From Tieghemiomyces parasiticus (Eukaryota > Kickxellomycota > Dimargaritomycetes > Dimargaritales > Dimargaritaceae), in NCBI GenBank assembly GCA_027575765.1, contig JANBPT010000416.1, positions 1 through 37,191 of the forward strand: DNA of 37,191 bases. Reading direction: 5' to 3'. A model generated the notes under the pieces. The model was not told where the DNA came from. It saw nothing but the letters and a program-made list of their open reading frames with translations, and did not search any database. Each line of letters opens with the position of its first letter. Position 1 is the stretch's first letter. Of the stretch, positions 21,101-30,888 are shown piece after piece. Made by a program: the position numbers and the translations under genes.

Positions 21101-21837
21101 CAGCCGCATCAGCATCGTCCACCCGCGACTCTACAATCGCGACGCCTGGCTCTTTACCCGACTGGTCCACTATCCAGACCGTCCGGCTTGACAACGTCGG
21201 GTTCTGGCCAGTGGAAATTGATTCGGATCGTCATCCGCGTCTCATCTCGGCACTTCGGGCCACTTGTACCATCTGGGTCAAAGCCCGGCCGGCCAGTATG
21301 TTGAAATCCATTATCCCCGCCATTCCGTCGCTCGACCGAAGCTCGACTGCCCACCCGTGTGACCTATATCCGCTCATCACCGCCCTGTACCCCGGAGTAG
21401 CGTCTACCGGCCCGTCCGGTTTGCCGATGCAAGCCCTTCGTTCCGTTGTGGATCGGCTAGGCGAGTGGCGTCATTTCACGGCCTGGATAGCCACGGGCGA
21501 GTCACATTACAATGACCCGATGCCGGGAATGCCGACCGTCTCCTTGGACGACGCCTTCATGGCCGATATCATCTGCGCGGGCCTTGCTGTGGAAGAGCCG
21601 GCCGTGGTGCCCGTTTACATGCATCTGTTGCAGCAGTGGCGTGTCCGACATGGGTCTAGCGTCACGACTCCGGCGACGTCTGACGGAGTGGGGCGCCTTT
21701 ACCGGTCACTGGAGCGTACAGAATGCCGACTGGTCGTTGATTTCTACCTTCGCCTTCGACCGAGTCTACCACAGCTAGCCGCCGAGGTACCACTCATATC
21801 GCCTCATTTTTTGCACCTTCTGAGGCATGATTTATAA
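18163..21837 (+). CDS. APC1: Anaphase-promoting complex subunit 1, lacking the N-terminal region
   Basis: A single open frame of 1224 aa. APC1 is the scaffold of the anaphase-promoting ubiquitin ligase that drives exit from mitosis and meiosis. The first recognisable segment (LFNLHLVFENLKVDRITQP; QLLVLAYSLGWTNWV) corresponds to the middle of full-length APC1. The proteasome/cyclosome repeat region spans roughly residues 455-870. Its signature (GWIFGLGLTRHLRTLVSW; TKHVPTAVGLLLGMAAAHLG; VTRLLAVHVPAFLPP; LSPLTHIAGLMGLGLLHV; RRTAEVL) is almost identical in layout to animal APC1. The C-terminal domain follows to LLRHDL. The WD40 propeller and several hundred residues before it are missing, and only 551 bp separate this start from MND1. 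Either the gene is truncated or split, or there is a rearrangement or misassembly. The remaining frame has no internal stops, so it appears to be under coding constraint. The start at 18163 is the first ATG in the open stretch but has a poor context. Confidence 0.9.
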   Translation: MGLPAIDPAVLFNLHLVFENLKVDRITQPQAYTLGSQLLVLAYSLGWTNWVQAYQNQGVLPAVELEEEIQHAPAPAVPPLPDLLTWLYQCLEAADRTDAMATAVLESYPTPSTVPTPFRLSAERLHCLVHSFDATLPSSVIWEGQRLATLFRALTDSSVTSDELVRLCLQAGWTRNRILRFVPAVQLPILEALRLAQRNPPGDLCPATLALIDRPDLVAMIDPPSPPPHRQRSLSLDEAPDTLALYEEHTEVYQPSTTTANLTTSAAGSYPSSYAWLTEPASGKALNLPHHEIMALRFPVDQRMREVCRLLRSDRPVRLSATPPPDPNDPAGAEQTSLQLLATRTLALPVGRGMLQFASTLPVLTEKFPVPGLRVAARFGDSKLALDLATPPIEAENLLSWPSFHDGVAAALSISPTAAALGTSWVLLNQSEALDEVKIAASSSTGHTRLTPEAIVSLSSHAGWIFGLGLTRHLRTLVSWSAFQYLATKHVPTAVGLLLGMAAAHLGTADPDVTRLLAVHVPAFLPPNAAELQLSPLTHIAGLMGLGLLHVRTCHRRTAEVLAQEFRGSGDAVAPDAAYVWTIGCGLGLVTLGAGSTAAGLADLHLAELLAQYLEPGSADPRVHPNPTYTRAVQADGHTRWSTSVPFSAPSLAGLVIDATEDREGRPPSLMRTPSTLTQAAAATLALSLMYLHTEDRAVADQLALPATTYLLSRLHPTLALQRTLGQSIILWSLTTPTLAWLLAACPHAGVRAPASLLEAEGHLYPLSDDPADLPRCPDLLTGLGDPIRRVYASAVTGAALALGLKYAGTSAPAATRTLLWWYDHLFLWSKRPAVGYESGLTRQTLRRCFHTTAAAAAMVQAGTGHLPLFRRLRALHGRLHTDISYGDHLLCHMAMGLVFLGAGNYTLSATDPMATAALLISFYPVVNPTPDANTNYLQVFRHLWVLAVERRCVVVRDVADGTILPLTLRVTLRPTRDPAAASASSTRDSTIATPGSLPDWSTIQTVRLDNVGFWPVEIDSDRHPRLISALRATCTIWVKARPASMLKSIIPAIPSLDRSSTAHPCDLYPLITALYPGVASTGPSGLPMQALRSVVDRLGEWRHFTAWIATGESHYNDPMPGMPTVSLDDAFMADIICAGLAVEEPAVVPVYMHLLQQWRVRHGSSVTTPATSDGVGRLYRSLERTECRLVVDFYLRLRPSLPQLAAEVPLISPHFLHLLRHDL

Positions 21838-23459
21838 GTAGGCAGGATACAGCCGCCAGATTCATTTCGCATCGGTCTCTTGAGAGTTACATGTGGCTGG
21901 TGCTATATACGGCTATCAAAAGGCGGGCCAACTACGCGCATATACCGATCCATTTTATGCAAGTACGGACCCCTGGCCACCTGTTGGCTAGAGTAGTGCT
22001 CTAGCGCCACGGCAGCATTAGTTATCTGTCACGGACTCCTGGCTGAATTGACGCAACCTGAGGGATATCATGAACGGTAGGCAAATCGGCAGGATTAAAC
22101 GAAAGTACGGAGGTACAGGATCCTTCAAATTAGATGGGGCTATGGCTGACGCCACTCTGATCGAGTAAGTACACTAACTGGCCTCGGAATTGCGAGTCAA
22201 GGGCGTAGTTCCCGGGCCAGGCGGTATTTACCGTATATTCCTGGTAGGTAGCCACGCTGGCGAAGCAGGGATCTATCAGCTTGGCCGACAAGGAAGGCGT
22301 GGAGACGCTGTCCGACAGTGTAGAACCAATGAGCAGGAAGTTCTCCCGAAGAATCCATTTTCAGCCCAGCCGACCGACGACGACGAGTTAACCACCTCAA
22401 TCATCGAAAATGGCCCTCCTGATGAAGACATCGAAAAGTAACCCAACGCACCGAATGCTCCGATAGCGCGGGTCTCGCGCCCTTCCCAAATGATACTCTT
22501 GTCTACGAAAGCCAACATTTATTTATACATTATCGTTCACTTATCACAGCTACCCCCCGGGTCCTCTTCGGTCTTCCCGTTACCGTACTGCCCCCAACCA
22601 CAGTATAACGCCCTATTAGTCATGTACGTTAAACAAGCGGTGTAGAGGTCTCCATGACAGCGGTTGTCGGGGTCCCAGCTGGCAATAGATTCGACCTCTT
22701 CAAAGGGGAGGGGTTCGGGTCATGAGATGAAGAAAACAACGGGCCCAGTATATCAGATACGGAACGAAGAGAGGACAATTAGGCCAACGCACCACAGTAC
22801 AAGTCCAAAGCGCCAGTGAACCTACGGAGCGGGCGGATAACTTCATCACGGTATGTTATTAGCAATTCAATCAGCTTTGGCATATGATAAATAGTGGTTG
22901 AGTAAGGAGAAGGAGAATCCGATGTCGATATTTACAAGGCCTCCATCCGGGTACTATTGGGTCAGCTATATAAAACTAGCGAATCACCTGCCCGCTAGGC
23001 TATTAACCAGCATAAACAATAACGCACTTCTTTCATACCGCTTAATACGCAACCAACCTCAAAGTTCCATGGTACCAATTCTTCGTACCTTCGATCCCCA
23101 GGAAGCTCCTCACTCACTCCCTTTGATGAGTTAGGGTTAGCGCGTTCGCATCCTATTATTCTTAGACAATGCGAACGTGCGGGCTTATACAAGTAGTTGT
23201 TTTGAGTACAAACGTGAGGCGCTTGCAAGTGAGGTGGCTAAGCCCGAATAACGAGCCTATGTTGGTCAAGGTGGTTGATTAGCTATTAAGTCGACCCCAT
23301 AGGCACGGGTAACCCGTCCTGTGGATGTTCACTAAAGTGGCGCGGGAGCTACTCCGCACACTTTATCAAATTTGCACGTCATGGCTTAGGCCACTGGGTG
23401 GGTTGCGAAACCGAATCCTGGGGTTTATTTTATGGGACAGTAAAGCTTGCCTCTGTAGG
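21838..23459. other. Convergent spacer between APC1 and WDR70
   Basis: 1.6 kb between two 3' ends, long for a convergent spacer here. It holds a possible two-exon small frame at 22070-22441 (ATG, donor GTAAGT at 22165, acid-rich C-terminus) that I cannot identify, and an orphan TATATAAAA at 22967-22975. No conserved domain was found in any frame. Confidence 0.45.
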
Positions 23460-25279
23460 CTAAGCCCTTTTGCTGCGCTTTGCCTCCGGTTCATCCGTGT
23501 CCTCACTAAATACAGGTTTCGGCTGGTTCTGCTGGTACGCCGGGGCAATCCAGTAGGGGTTCTCCTCAGCCTCCTTGGCGTACTTGAGCAGAGCCTCCCG
23601 TGGGTCTTCGTCAAAGGTGGTGTTCTTGACAATATTTTTCATAATGTGCTGAGTTTCGGTGAGGCCCATACGGCCGCCGTGTCCGTGGCCATGTATAGGC
23701 CGTTCTGTTAAGGTGGGTATGAATATACGATGTATAGGGTATGTGATTAATACCAGACAGTGGCCGCCTTTCTCCAACCTGTCGGAACTACAAAACAAAA
23801 CAACAACCTTAGTGAAGCCGTGGCCCTGTAGTCCATGGTAATCAAGCTTACCTGGAATCTTATGTTTCTCGGCCTGCTTGCGGGCCTTCTCTCCGGGCCG
23901 CCGCTTGTTCTGGGTTTCTTGGTCGCGGAAAAGAGGCAGGGCGTGTGGGGTGATAATAGTGGGGTTGGCGTAGGATACCGACGTGAATTGCGGCTTGGCG
24001 ATGCGCGCGGCGCCCAGTTTCGCACCGCGTATACTCGCCGACTCGTCGTAGTATACGTGAATGGTGCCCTGGCTGGTCCCACAGGCGATCTGGTTGAGCC
24101 GCGAGTGCCAAAGCAGGGCCACGGGTCCGTTGGCCGTTCCAGCCAGGTCCACGGTGTGCCGAGTCTCTAGCGTGGCCTTGTCCAAAAACACTAGGGAGCC
24201 AGCGCCACCGTCTTTGGGCGCGGGGGCGACCCCTGTCACGATGTAGCGGTCGGCCGGACTGAACGCCAGACCGGTCTCGCCGTACCGAACGGGGAGCCCG
24301 GTGCGGGTGGCTAGAGGGTTTCGAAAGTTGCGCAAGTCCCACAGCTTGACGGTGTCGTCGGTGGCCCGGCTAGCGAGGGTGTGCCCATCGATAGAACGCA
24401 CGAGGGCGGTGACCTCGCTACCCACGGCGTGGGCCCCGTCGATACAGTGCTGGGGCTTGTTAGGGTTACCGCGGGTGGGCCAAATACTGAGACACCCGTC
24501 GTTGGTCGCCACGACCAAGGTACGGCCGTCAGGCGCCATGAGCGCTGCGTCTACCGAGACCCGGGCGGCACGGGTTTTAGGCCGGATTACCCACACCTGT
24601 TTCTGTTTGCGCTTGTTCTCGACATCCCATAGGCGCACCGTGCCATCGTTGGACGCCGTGTAGAAGGTGGCGCGGTCAGTCGGGTGCCAGCCCAACCGTG
24701 TCAGGGCCATGGTGTGGCCTGAGGTCTGGCGGGGGTCCCGGATATACATATCGCCCTTGGCGAACCGCTGGAGTTCTTGGCCATCACGATCGAAGAGGAG
24801 CGGGAACGAGGCGCCTGAGGCCGCGACGAAGCGGTCACCGGTGGCACTGTAGGCCAGGTCCTTAATCTGGTACTCGCCGAAAGGCTCGAAACTCCGGAAG
24901 GGCCGGAAGGCGGTGTCCATGCCGGCAAAGTCCCACAGCTTGATGCTGTAGTCGTAACTGCCAGATATCAGGCGGGCCCCGGACGGATCTAGGTCGATCG
25001 CTGAGATGGCCTGGGGGGGAGGTAGAATAGGATATGATGATACATTAGCGAATCATTGCACACGTAGCAGCAAGAAGCCAGGTACTATGCCTAGATGAAA
25101 CCTACCTTCCGGTGGTCGGCCAGGTCGACCTTCTTGGCTACAGGTGGGCGGTCAACCTCGTCTTCCCCGCCCTGCTCGGATTCGGACTCAGATTCAAATT
25201 CGCTGAAGGCGTCGCTGCCATCCTCATCCTCCCTCTGGGTAGGTAGTAAAGGCTGGGCAGCAAGCTCGGTATCGGCCAT
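23460..25279 (-). CDS. WDR70: WD40-repeat protein WDR70
   Basis: Three exons on the minus strand: 25279-25106, 25010-23852, 23704-23460, giving 525 aa. WDR70 is a nuclear protein; known roles are in DNA double-strand-break response and histone H2B ubiquitylation with CUL4-DDB1-type ligases. The first 58 residues are acidic (SEFESESESEQGGEDEVD). WD repeats run from about residue 59 to 400: AISAIDLDPSGARLISGSYD, SIKLWDFAGMD, DGTVRLWDVENKRKQKQVW, DDTVKLWDLRN. WDR70-specific sequence follows: VYYDESASIRGAKLG, IITPHALPLFRD, GHGGRMG, IVKNTTFDEDPREALLKYAKEAEENPYW. It ends in the basic motif EAKRSKRA, a probable nuclear signal. Intron 1 (95 nt) has GTAGGT-CAG borders. Intron 2 (147 nt) has GTAAGC-CAG borders, is a multiple of three and has no stop, so the unspliced frame also reads through. 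It is the divergent neighbour of MIC60. Confidence 0.94.
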
Positions 25280-26009
25280 GGCGTGGAGGTGCGAATTGGT
25301 GACAGGCGAACTTTAAAGAGTATATGTACAAGCGCTGAATGAGGAACGCATCACTTAATTGACCAGGCTATGAAGTAACTGTGAGGTAGAAAGTAAGGTA
25401 AGCCATGTGCAGGCGTAGCGCCAAAATTTGAGCGAATCCGGCCACCATTTCCGCTTGGCCTAGGCCGAGTGTGATAGGACATTGGTGAAAGCCAAGGGAG
25501 TTAAAGCAATAAGGTAGCCACGACAGGCCTGGCCTGGAATATTCGTCCCACCCTTAGCACTTTTCGTCCCGACGCTGTTGGGGATGCGCTTATCTCATTG
25601 ACACGGGCCGCGAAGGTGATAGGGCCAGTAGGGGAGGGGGGGGGGAGAGGCGCGATGAGGCAGACTGAGAAGGTGCTAATTGGGTGCACCTTGGAGGTCT
25701 AGGAGGGTCGGTGTGCATTCAGTAGGAGAGTCATGCTACGATACTCAAAGAACCGTCTGACTGTAGGGCCCCGCTGCTTTCCATGTCGACTTGCCTCCTG
25801 CCTGTGCAATCCATTTATTCCTTAGTCTACCCGGTCGTCACGACCCCATTCGACGTCCCAGTTCTAAATCACCGTGGCTGATCTCACCCTCCTCTCCGAA
25901 TCCCCCGTCGGGTCCGTTCCTCGTTAACTCTGGTCAATTTCTCAGATCACATCCTCGTCACGATTTTTACCTGCACCGCCCTCCCCGGCCCGTATCTCTT
26001 CTGTCTGCC
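25280..26009. other. Divergent intergenic region between WDR70 and MIC60
   Basis: 730 bp presumably holding both promoters. On the minus strand a TATA-like stretch (ACATATACTC) lies near 25320-25330, about 45 bp before the WDR70 ATG. The 200 bp before MIC60 are C/T-rich. A G-run occurs at about 25637-25646. No gene seen. Confidence 0.45.
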
Positions 26010-27857
26010 ATGATGCTCCGCCAGACCCGCCAGCTGCCCCGTGTGGCTCGATCGGCGGCCCCGCGCCGCCTACTGACCGCCGAAGCTAAGCCGAAGACCA
26101 CGGCCAACTTCCCGCCGCGTCCGGTAGGCGTCCCGCCCCCGAAGCCCAAGGGCTCATCCCTGTTCAAAAAGTTCTTCTACACCACCCTGGCTACGGGTGC
26201 GGTCTATACGGGAGCCGCGGTGTACGCCTCGCAGAACCCAACCTTCGAGCCCACCTTCCGCCAGTATTTCCCCTACGGCGACCCCACGTTGGATGCTATC
26301 TATAAGCGTGATAACAACTATCTGTTCGCTGCCGCTGACCTGGCTAGCGAAGTCTCGGCGGCTCTCAGGCGGCTGTACCAGCTGGCTAACGAGAAGGCCG
26401 AGGTTTTGGTCGAGGAAATTGTCCCTACTAACGAAACCCCCACGGCTGAGGCCGGTACGGTGGCGTATTCGCAGCCGGGCGTCCCCGCCCGCACTGAAGA
26501 CGGCGGCGTGGTCGCCCCGCCCGCGCTTAAGGATACTCCCTCGCTCCAATCCGCCCTGCCCGTGACCGGTGACCGGCCGGCGGGCACCACTGAGGATATT
26601 GTAGCCCACCAGTCCTTGGTCGATCGGTCGACCGAATCGGCACCAAAGGCGACCAATCCTATTGAACCGAAGACCAAGTCTCAGCCCCAGCAGCCAAAGT
26701 CGTCGACGATGGCCGCCAAGGACGAGGAGGAATTCCCGGTCAACTCTGTCGACAGCGTCAACATTCACTACGAGATTCCGGTGAGTGAGTCGGCCCCCCC
26801 TGCTTACGCGCGCCTTGTCAAGGCGATCGGTCAGATGGTGAACGTCCTCAACACACAGGCCGGCGGGGCTTCGAGTCAGGCCAGCCGTGACGCAGTACTC
26901 GCAGTGAGCCAGAAACTTGCCGAACTGGAGAACCACCTGAGCGAGCTCAAGCAGCCCAGTCGTGAGGCCCTGGAGGCAGCGCTCGGCGAGCAGGCGCGGC
27001 GCTTCGAAGCCATCCTGGAACAGAACGGCCACTTGGTGGAGGAGGCCTTTGCGGCGCAAGCCGGCGAGTTCCGCGACAAGCTGGCGGCCGAGAAGCGTAC
27101 CTGGCGCCAGGTGTTTGACCGGACCTTGGAGGACCGTCTGGAACAGCAGCGCGGAGCTCTCTACCGTCAGTTCCACCGGCTGGTGCGCCACCGGGTGGAC
27201 CAGGAACGTGGTGGCCGGTTGGCCCACCTCGACCGGGTAACTGAACTAGTAAACGAGCTGGAGAGCGTGGCCCGTACCAACGCTACCACCCTCCGCACCC
27301 AGGCCCAGGCCGCCCGCATCAATCAGGCTCTCCTGGCCCTCCGGTCTTCCATCGACCAGGCCCTGGACCAGCAGCAGCCTGTTGACCTCGAGCTCGCCAC
27401 GTTGCAGCGACTCACCGCTGCCGAAGCCGACGCCTACCCGGCCTCTGTTGCCGCCCTGGCCAGCGTCCCGTCGCGTACGGCCGACGAAGGTATCGAAACC
27501 CTGCCGGCCCTCGTAGCCCGGTTTGACCGTGTTCAGGACCAGATCCGTCGTACGTCATTGGTTCCTGAGGACGGCGGTATGCTGTCCTATGGCCTCTCGG
27601 TTGTCCTTTCCAAACTGATGTTCGCCAAGCGCGGTCTGGTTGGTGGCGAAGATGCCGAGGCCGTCCTGGCCCGCACTAACTACCACCTCCAGCGTGCTGA
27701 CCTCGATAGCGCCGCCCGCGAACTGAACCAGCTCAGTGGATGGTCGAAGGACGTCGCCCAGGACTGGATCGAGGCCGCCCGCCAGCACCTTACCCTTAAG
27801 CAGGCCCTCCAAGTGGTGGAATCCGAACTCATGCTAAACCAGATGAACCAGAACTAG
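26010..27857 (+). CDS. MIC60: MICOS complex subunit MIC60 (mitofilin)
   Basis: A single-exon gene for 615 aa. MIC60 is the core inner-membrane protein that shapes crista junctions and contacts the outer membrane. Residues 1-22 are a basic presequence (MMLRQTRQLPRVARSAAPRR). One transmembrane helix follows at about 55-73 (FFYTTLATGAVYTGAAVY) with a Lys-rich flank, then a Pro/Thr/Glu-rich variable region. A long helical coiled-coil section lies at about 270-480 (QKLAELENHLSELKQ; EQARRFEAILEQNGHLVEEAF). The C-terminal mitofilin signature is intact at about 520-610 (MLSYGLSVVLSKLMF; TNYHLQRADLDSAARELNQL; DWIEAARQHLTLKQAL). Two adjacent ATGs (26010 and 26013) are the first in the frame, so the frame further upstream cannot be translated from ATG. 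It converges with the EHD gene. Confidence 0.94.
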   Translation: MMLRQTRQLPRVARSAAPRRLLTAEAKPKTTANFPPRPVGVPPPKPKGSSLFKKFFYTTLATGAVYTGAAVYASQNPTFEPTFRQYFPYGDPTLDAIYKRDNNYLFAAADLASEVSAALRRLYQLANEKAEVLVEEIVPTNETPTAEAGTVAYSQPGVPARTEDGGVVAPPALKDTPSLQSALPVTGDRPAGTTEDIVAHQSLVDRSTESAPKATNPIEPKTKSQPQQPKSSTMAAKDEEEFPVNSVDSVNIHYEIPVSESAPPAYARLVKAIGQMVNVLNTQAGGASSQASRDAVLAVSQKLAELENHLSELKQPSREALEAALGEQARRFEAILEQNGHLVEEAFAAQAGEFRDKLAAEKRTWRQVFDRTLEDRLEQQRGALYRQFHRLVRHRVDQERGGRLAHLDRVTELVNELESVARTNATTLRTQAQAARINQALLALRSSIDQALDQQQPVDLELATLQRLTAAEADAYPASVAALASVPSRTADEGIETLPALVARFDRVQDQIRRTSLVPEDGGMLSYGLSVVLSKLMFAKRGLVGGEDAEAVLARTNYHLQRADLDSAARELNQLSGWSKDVAQDWIEAARQHLTLKQALQVVESELMLNQMNQN

Positions 27858-28358
27858 ATGTATGTTTAGCCCTCGATCATTTTATTTTAGCCCTGGTTAT
27901 GGTTTGCGGCGCTCGATGAGGTTTCCTTTGTCATAAACTCGGTTTAACTAAATGTCAACAAGAGTAACCCTGTACTGCGGAAACCCTGGTCGCTTTCACT
28001 GGTTGCGACCGTACCACAGGCCTTTATTAAATTGTAGCAGGGGCATCATTTGACACACTTAGCATGGAAGTGACCCATGTGGTACATGAAGCTTGTTACA
28101 GGATCTACCCTCCTAACAACCAACAACAGAGTACGAGTAGTACTAAATGATGCCTACGATTAGTAGGCTCCAGGCGATATGGTATGTAAATATGTATGGA
28201 TCTCTACGCCAAAAAAAAGAGAGAAAAGTACTAAACAAGCGGGCTACAGCCAATGAAATTAAGAAAAAAAAAAAAGGCGACCAAAAGGCACATGGATAGA
28301 CAGGCCAATTAACGGGCAAAAGTATACCAAATAAGTGATTGACGCAAACTAAGGGTGC
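27858..28358. other. Convergent spacer between MIC60 and EHD genes
   Basis: 500 bp, AT-rich, with A-runs at about 28209-28216 and 28264-28274 and no open frame of interest. It likely holds the two 3' untranslated regions. Confidence 0.6.
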
Positions 28359-29985
28359 CTAGGCCAAGGAGTCGTAGTTGGGGGCCGGGGCGCCAGGCTG
28401 CATACCCGTAAACGAGTGGCCGCCATAGTGGCTATGGGAGGTCGGGAACAGTTGCATCAACTGCAGGAAGTCTTTGGATAGCGCGTCATCGACCGACTCG
28501 ATGAGTCGAGGGTTCAGCTTGCTGAAGTTGTCGAGCTTGTACAGCTCTAGCTTCTCGCGGAAGCGGACAGGATCGGGGAAGTCCCCTGGAGCGAGGTTGT
28601 ACTGGATCTGGATTTTCTTGAACTCTTCGGGCAGGTTGTCGAGGATGGCGGCCTGCTTTTTCTTCTTGCCAAACATAGCCGGCATACGGGAGCGGAGGTG
28701 CCCAATGATGAGGGCGTGAACCTTGGCCATACGGGCCCGCTTGACGATCTCATTAATCTTGCGAATAGCCGCGTTCTGCGGAAGCTCGCTCAGGTCGCGC
28801 AGTAGGTCGGCTTGCTCAGCCTCCAGCAGGTCACGGCAGTCGTCAAACCGGTGCTGCGGGGGTTCTATCCAGAAGGAACCTAGGGAGACTTTCATGACCT
28901 CCGGTGAATGAACCACCTTGCCCAGCGACCACATGAGGGCGCCGTACACGCGCATCAGTTCCTGGCCGCTGACCTGGTCGCATTTGTTGAGGACAATACG
29001 CACCTTATCCTCCTGCCCGCGCAGTGCCACGATGGCGGCCTTGAGTTCGTCCGAAATGTCCAATTTGTGACCGTCAAACAAGACTAAGATGATATTGGCA
29101 CGCGCCGCGAACCATTCAATCACGGCCGGGAAGTCGTAGCCGCGCTGGATGCGCTGCTTCTCACCGGAGAGCACGCCAGGCGTATCCACGATCGTGACGG
29201 ACTTGAGCATCGGGTGGGGCAGTTGCGAGACCTACGGAAAAGGGTGGGTAATAAGTGGCCAGGGAAGGGGATAGGGGGGGGGACCAAAGGTATAAGTCAA
29301 TGAGATTAGAATATCGGGCAAGGAAAGGGTCGACGAAAGAGCGAGGTGAATCGAAAGACGCCATAATACAGGTTGACGGGGCCTTCACAATGGTGAATTG
29401 CGTGCACCAGCCGTATGAGGATGAACTAACCTGGAAACGAGAGAGAAATGTGTTGCCGTAGCGCTGAAGGCCCTGGAACGGCATATCACCGGCGACGGCT
29501 GCGGCGTGGCCCGGGATAACCTTGGGCTCGGGCCCATCGGTGATGGCGATGAAGCGGTCAGTGGTAGGCTCGATGCCGATGTGGGCCCCCGGATAGGGCT
29601 GGCGGAGAAGGTACTCCACAAACGATGTTTTGCCCGTCGAGTACTGGCCCAGTAACAAAACCATGGGCCGGGCTTCGATATCCATGTCGGACAACGGGGC
29701 CGAATGGAAGGCCTCAAAGTTGTAGGTGGTCTCGAGGGGCTTGAGCTTTTTGTGGTAGATCTTCTTTAGGGACTCGATTGCCGTTCGGTATACATCATCC
29801 CCAGGGGAGATCCCGGGGCGCGCGCCGGACGGCGGGCCCTGTTGAGAGTGAGGGTGCATGGCCGATGGTGTAGAGTGCTGCTGCTGCTGGAACGGATTGG
29901 CTGACGAGCTGCCGTGCTGGTTCGGGTCAGGGCCGCCATAGCCTCGATCGGCCTTGCCGTAGTCGCCCTTGGAGTTGTAGGCCAT
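28359..29985 (-). CDS. EHD-family dynamin-like ATPase without an EH domain
   Basis: Two exons on the minus strand (29985-29431, 29231-28359; intron 199 nt, GTTAGT-TAG) encode 475 aa. EHD proteins form ATP-driven rings on membranes and act in endocytic recycling. A disordered N-terminus of about 65 residues (Gln/Ser/Pro-rich, with an NPF motif at 30-32) precedes the EHD helical segment (AIESLKKIYHKKLKPLE). The nucleotide-binding domain has P-loop GQYSTGKTS (113-121), IEPTTDRF, DTPGVLSGEKQR (201-212) and NKCD (267-270). The C-terminal helical domain ends near LSKDFLQLM, and a short tail of about 25 residues follows (ending APNYDSLA). Animal EHD1-4 continue with a C-terminal EH domain; none is encoded here or in the next 500 bp. 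The ATG at 29985 is the first in frame; upstream codons lack ATG. Confidence 0.93.
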
Positions 29986-30888
29986 GGCGATGGAAGTGGG
30001 GAGGTCTGGGTCGAAACGGAAGAAGTCAGAGGTGAAAGGTAGATAGTACACGTAGCTTGCAAACAGAGCGGGAAGGGCAGGCGGAAATACAGGCGGGCGG
30101 GCGAGCGAGTGAGACTAGATGTTTTGGGGTTAAGGGGGAAAGGCGCCAAAGAAAGAACTTGACAAGTTTTGAAACCTCGGTGAGCTGGCGGGGTGGTAAC
30201 CAAAACAGAGGTGAGGGGTGCGGGATTAATCGCGCGGGTGGCACTACCACCCCTTGCTATTGTTCCCTATACAGTACAAGCAAGCCGCCCCCTGCTGATG
30301 CCTGTTTAGGCCGATGGGGACGTGGACTGCGTCGGCGCATAGCTGACCGGCGGGCCGAAAGACAGGGGAAGTTGAAGTTTACGGTTCATGCGCAGGAAGA
30401 CCCCGTAAAATTACCATTTGGCTCCGAATCCCAGTGACGTTCGCGTAGACCAGGGGCCTCCGTTGTCAACCTATGACGTCAAGCCTCGGCCGTGTCATCC
30501 CCCGTACCGATACCCCGGGTGCGCGCCTAGGGTAGCGACCAGTGAAGCGAGTGGACGTACAACGATAGCCCCTGAACTTTGCACAGCGTGTGGGTTAGGT
30601 AGGCCTGCGGGTAAGCCCGGTGAGCGGGAGTGTAGGTCTGCGTTATGGGGGGAATCTAACGATGTCTAGCCGAGCTTAGCTGGCCGTGGGCTCTAGATAG
30701 ATTCGGTTAGTTGTACGGGACAACCCCCACCTCAGCCAGGTCAGGCGGATGCCTCTCTGAATGGCAACGACCATCTGCCTTTGCCCAATTCATTTATTGC
30801 TCATTCGCCCCAATCGATATTCCGACCGTGGCCGTCTACCCCGATTCCCACGTTTTACGCCGACCCTAGCACCCATTCCCACCTTACC
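29986..30888. other. Divergent intergenic region between EHD and RPC17 genes
   Basis: 903 bp that should hold both promoters. The 120 bp before RPC17 are C/T-rich. No TATA box or conserved frame was recognised; the open frames at 30057-30437 and 30418-30669 lack known features. Confidence 0.5.

Noticed and set aside
22310..22340. Possible minus-strand tRNA B-box (GTTCTACAC)
   Set aside because: The flanking T-stem does not pair, and no A-box lies at the right distance.
26154..27227. 357-codon minus-strand open frame
   Set aside because: Antisense to MIC60, whose plus-strand frame has the complete mitofilin signature. No domain or promoter for the antisense frame.
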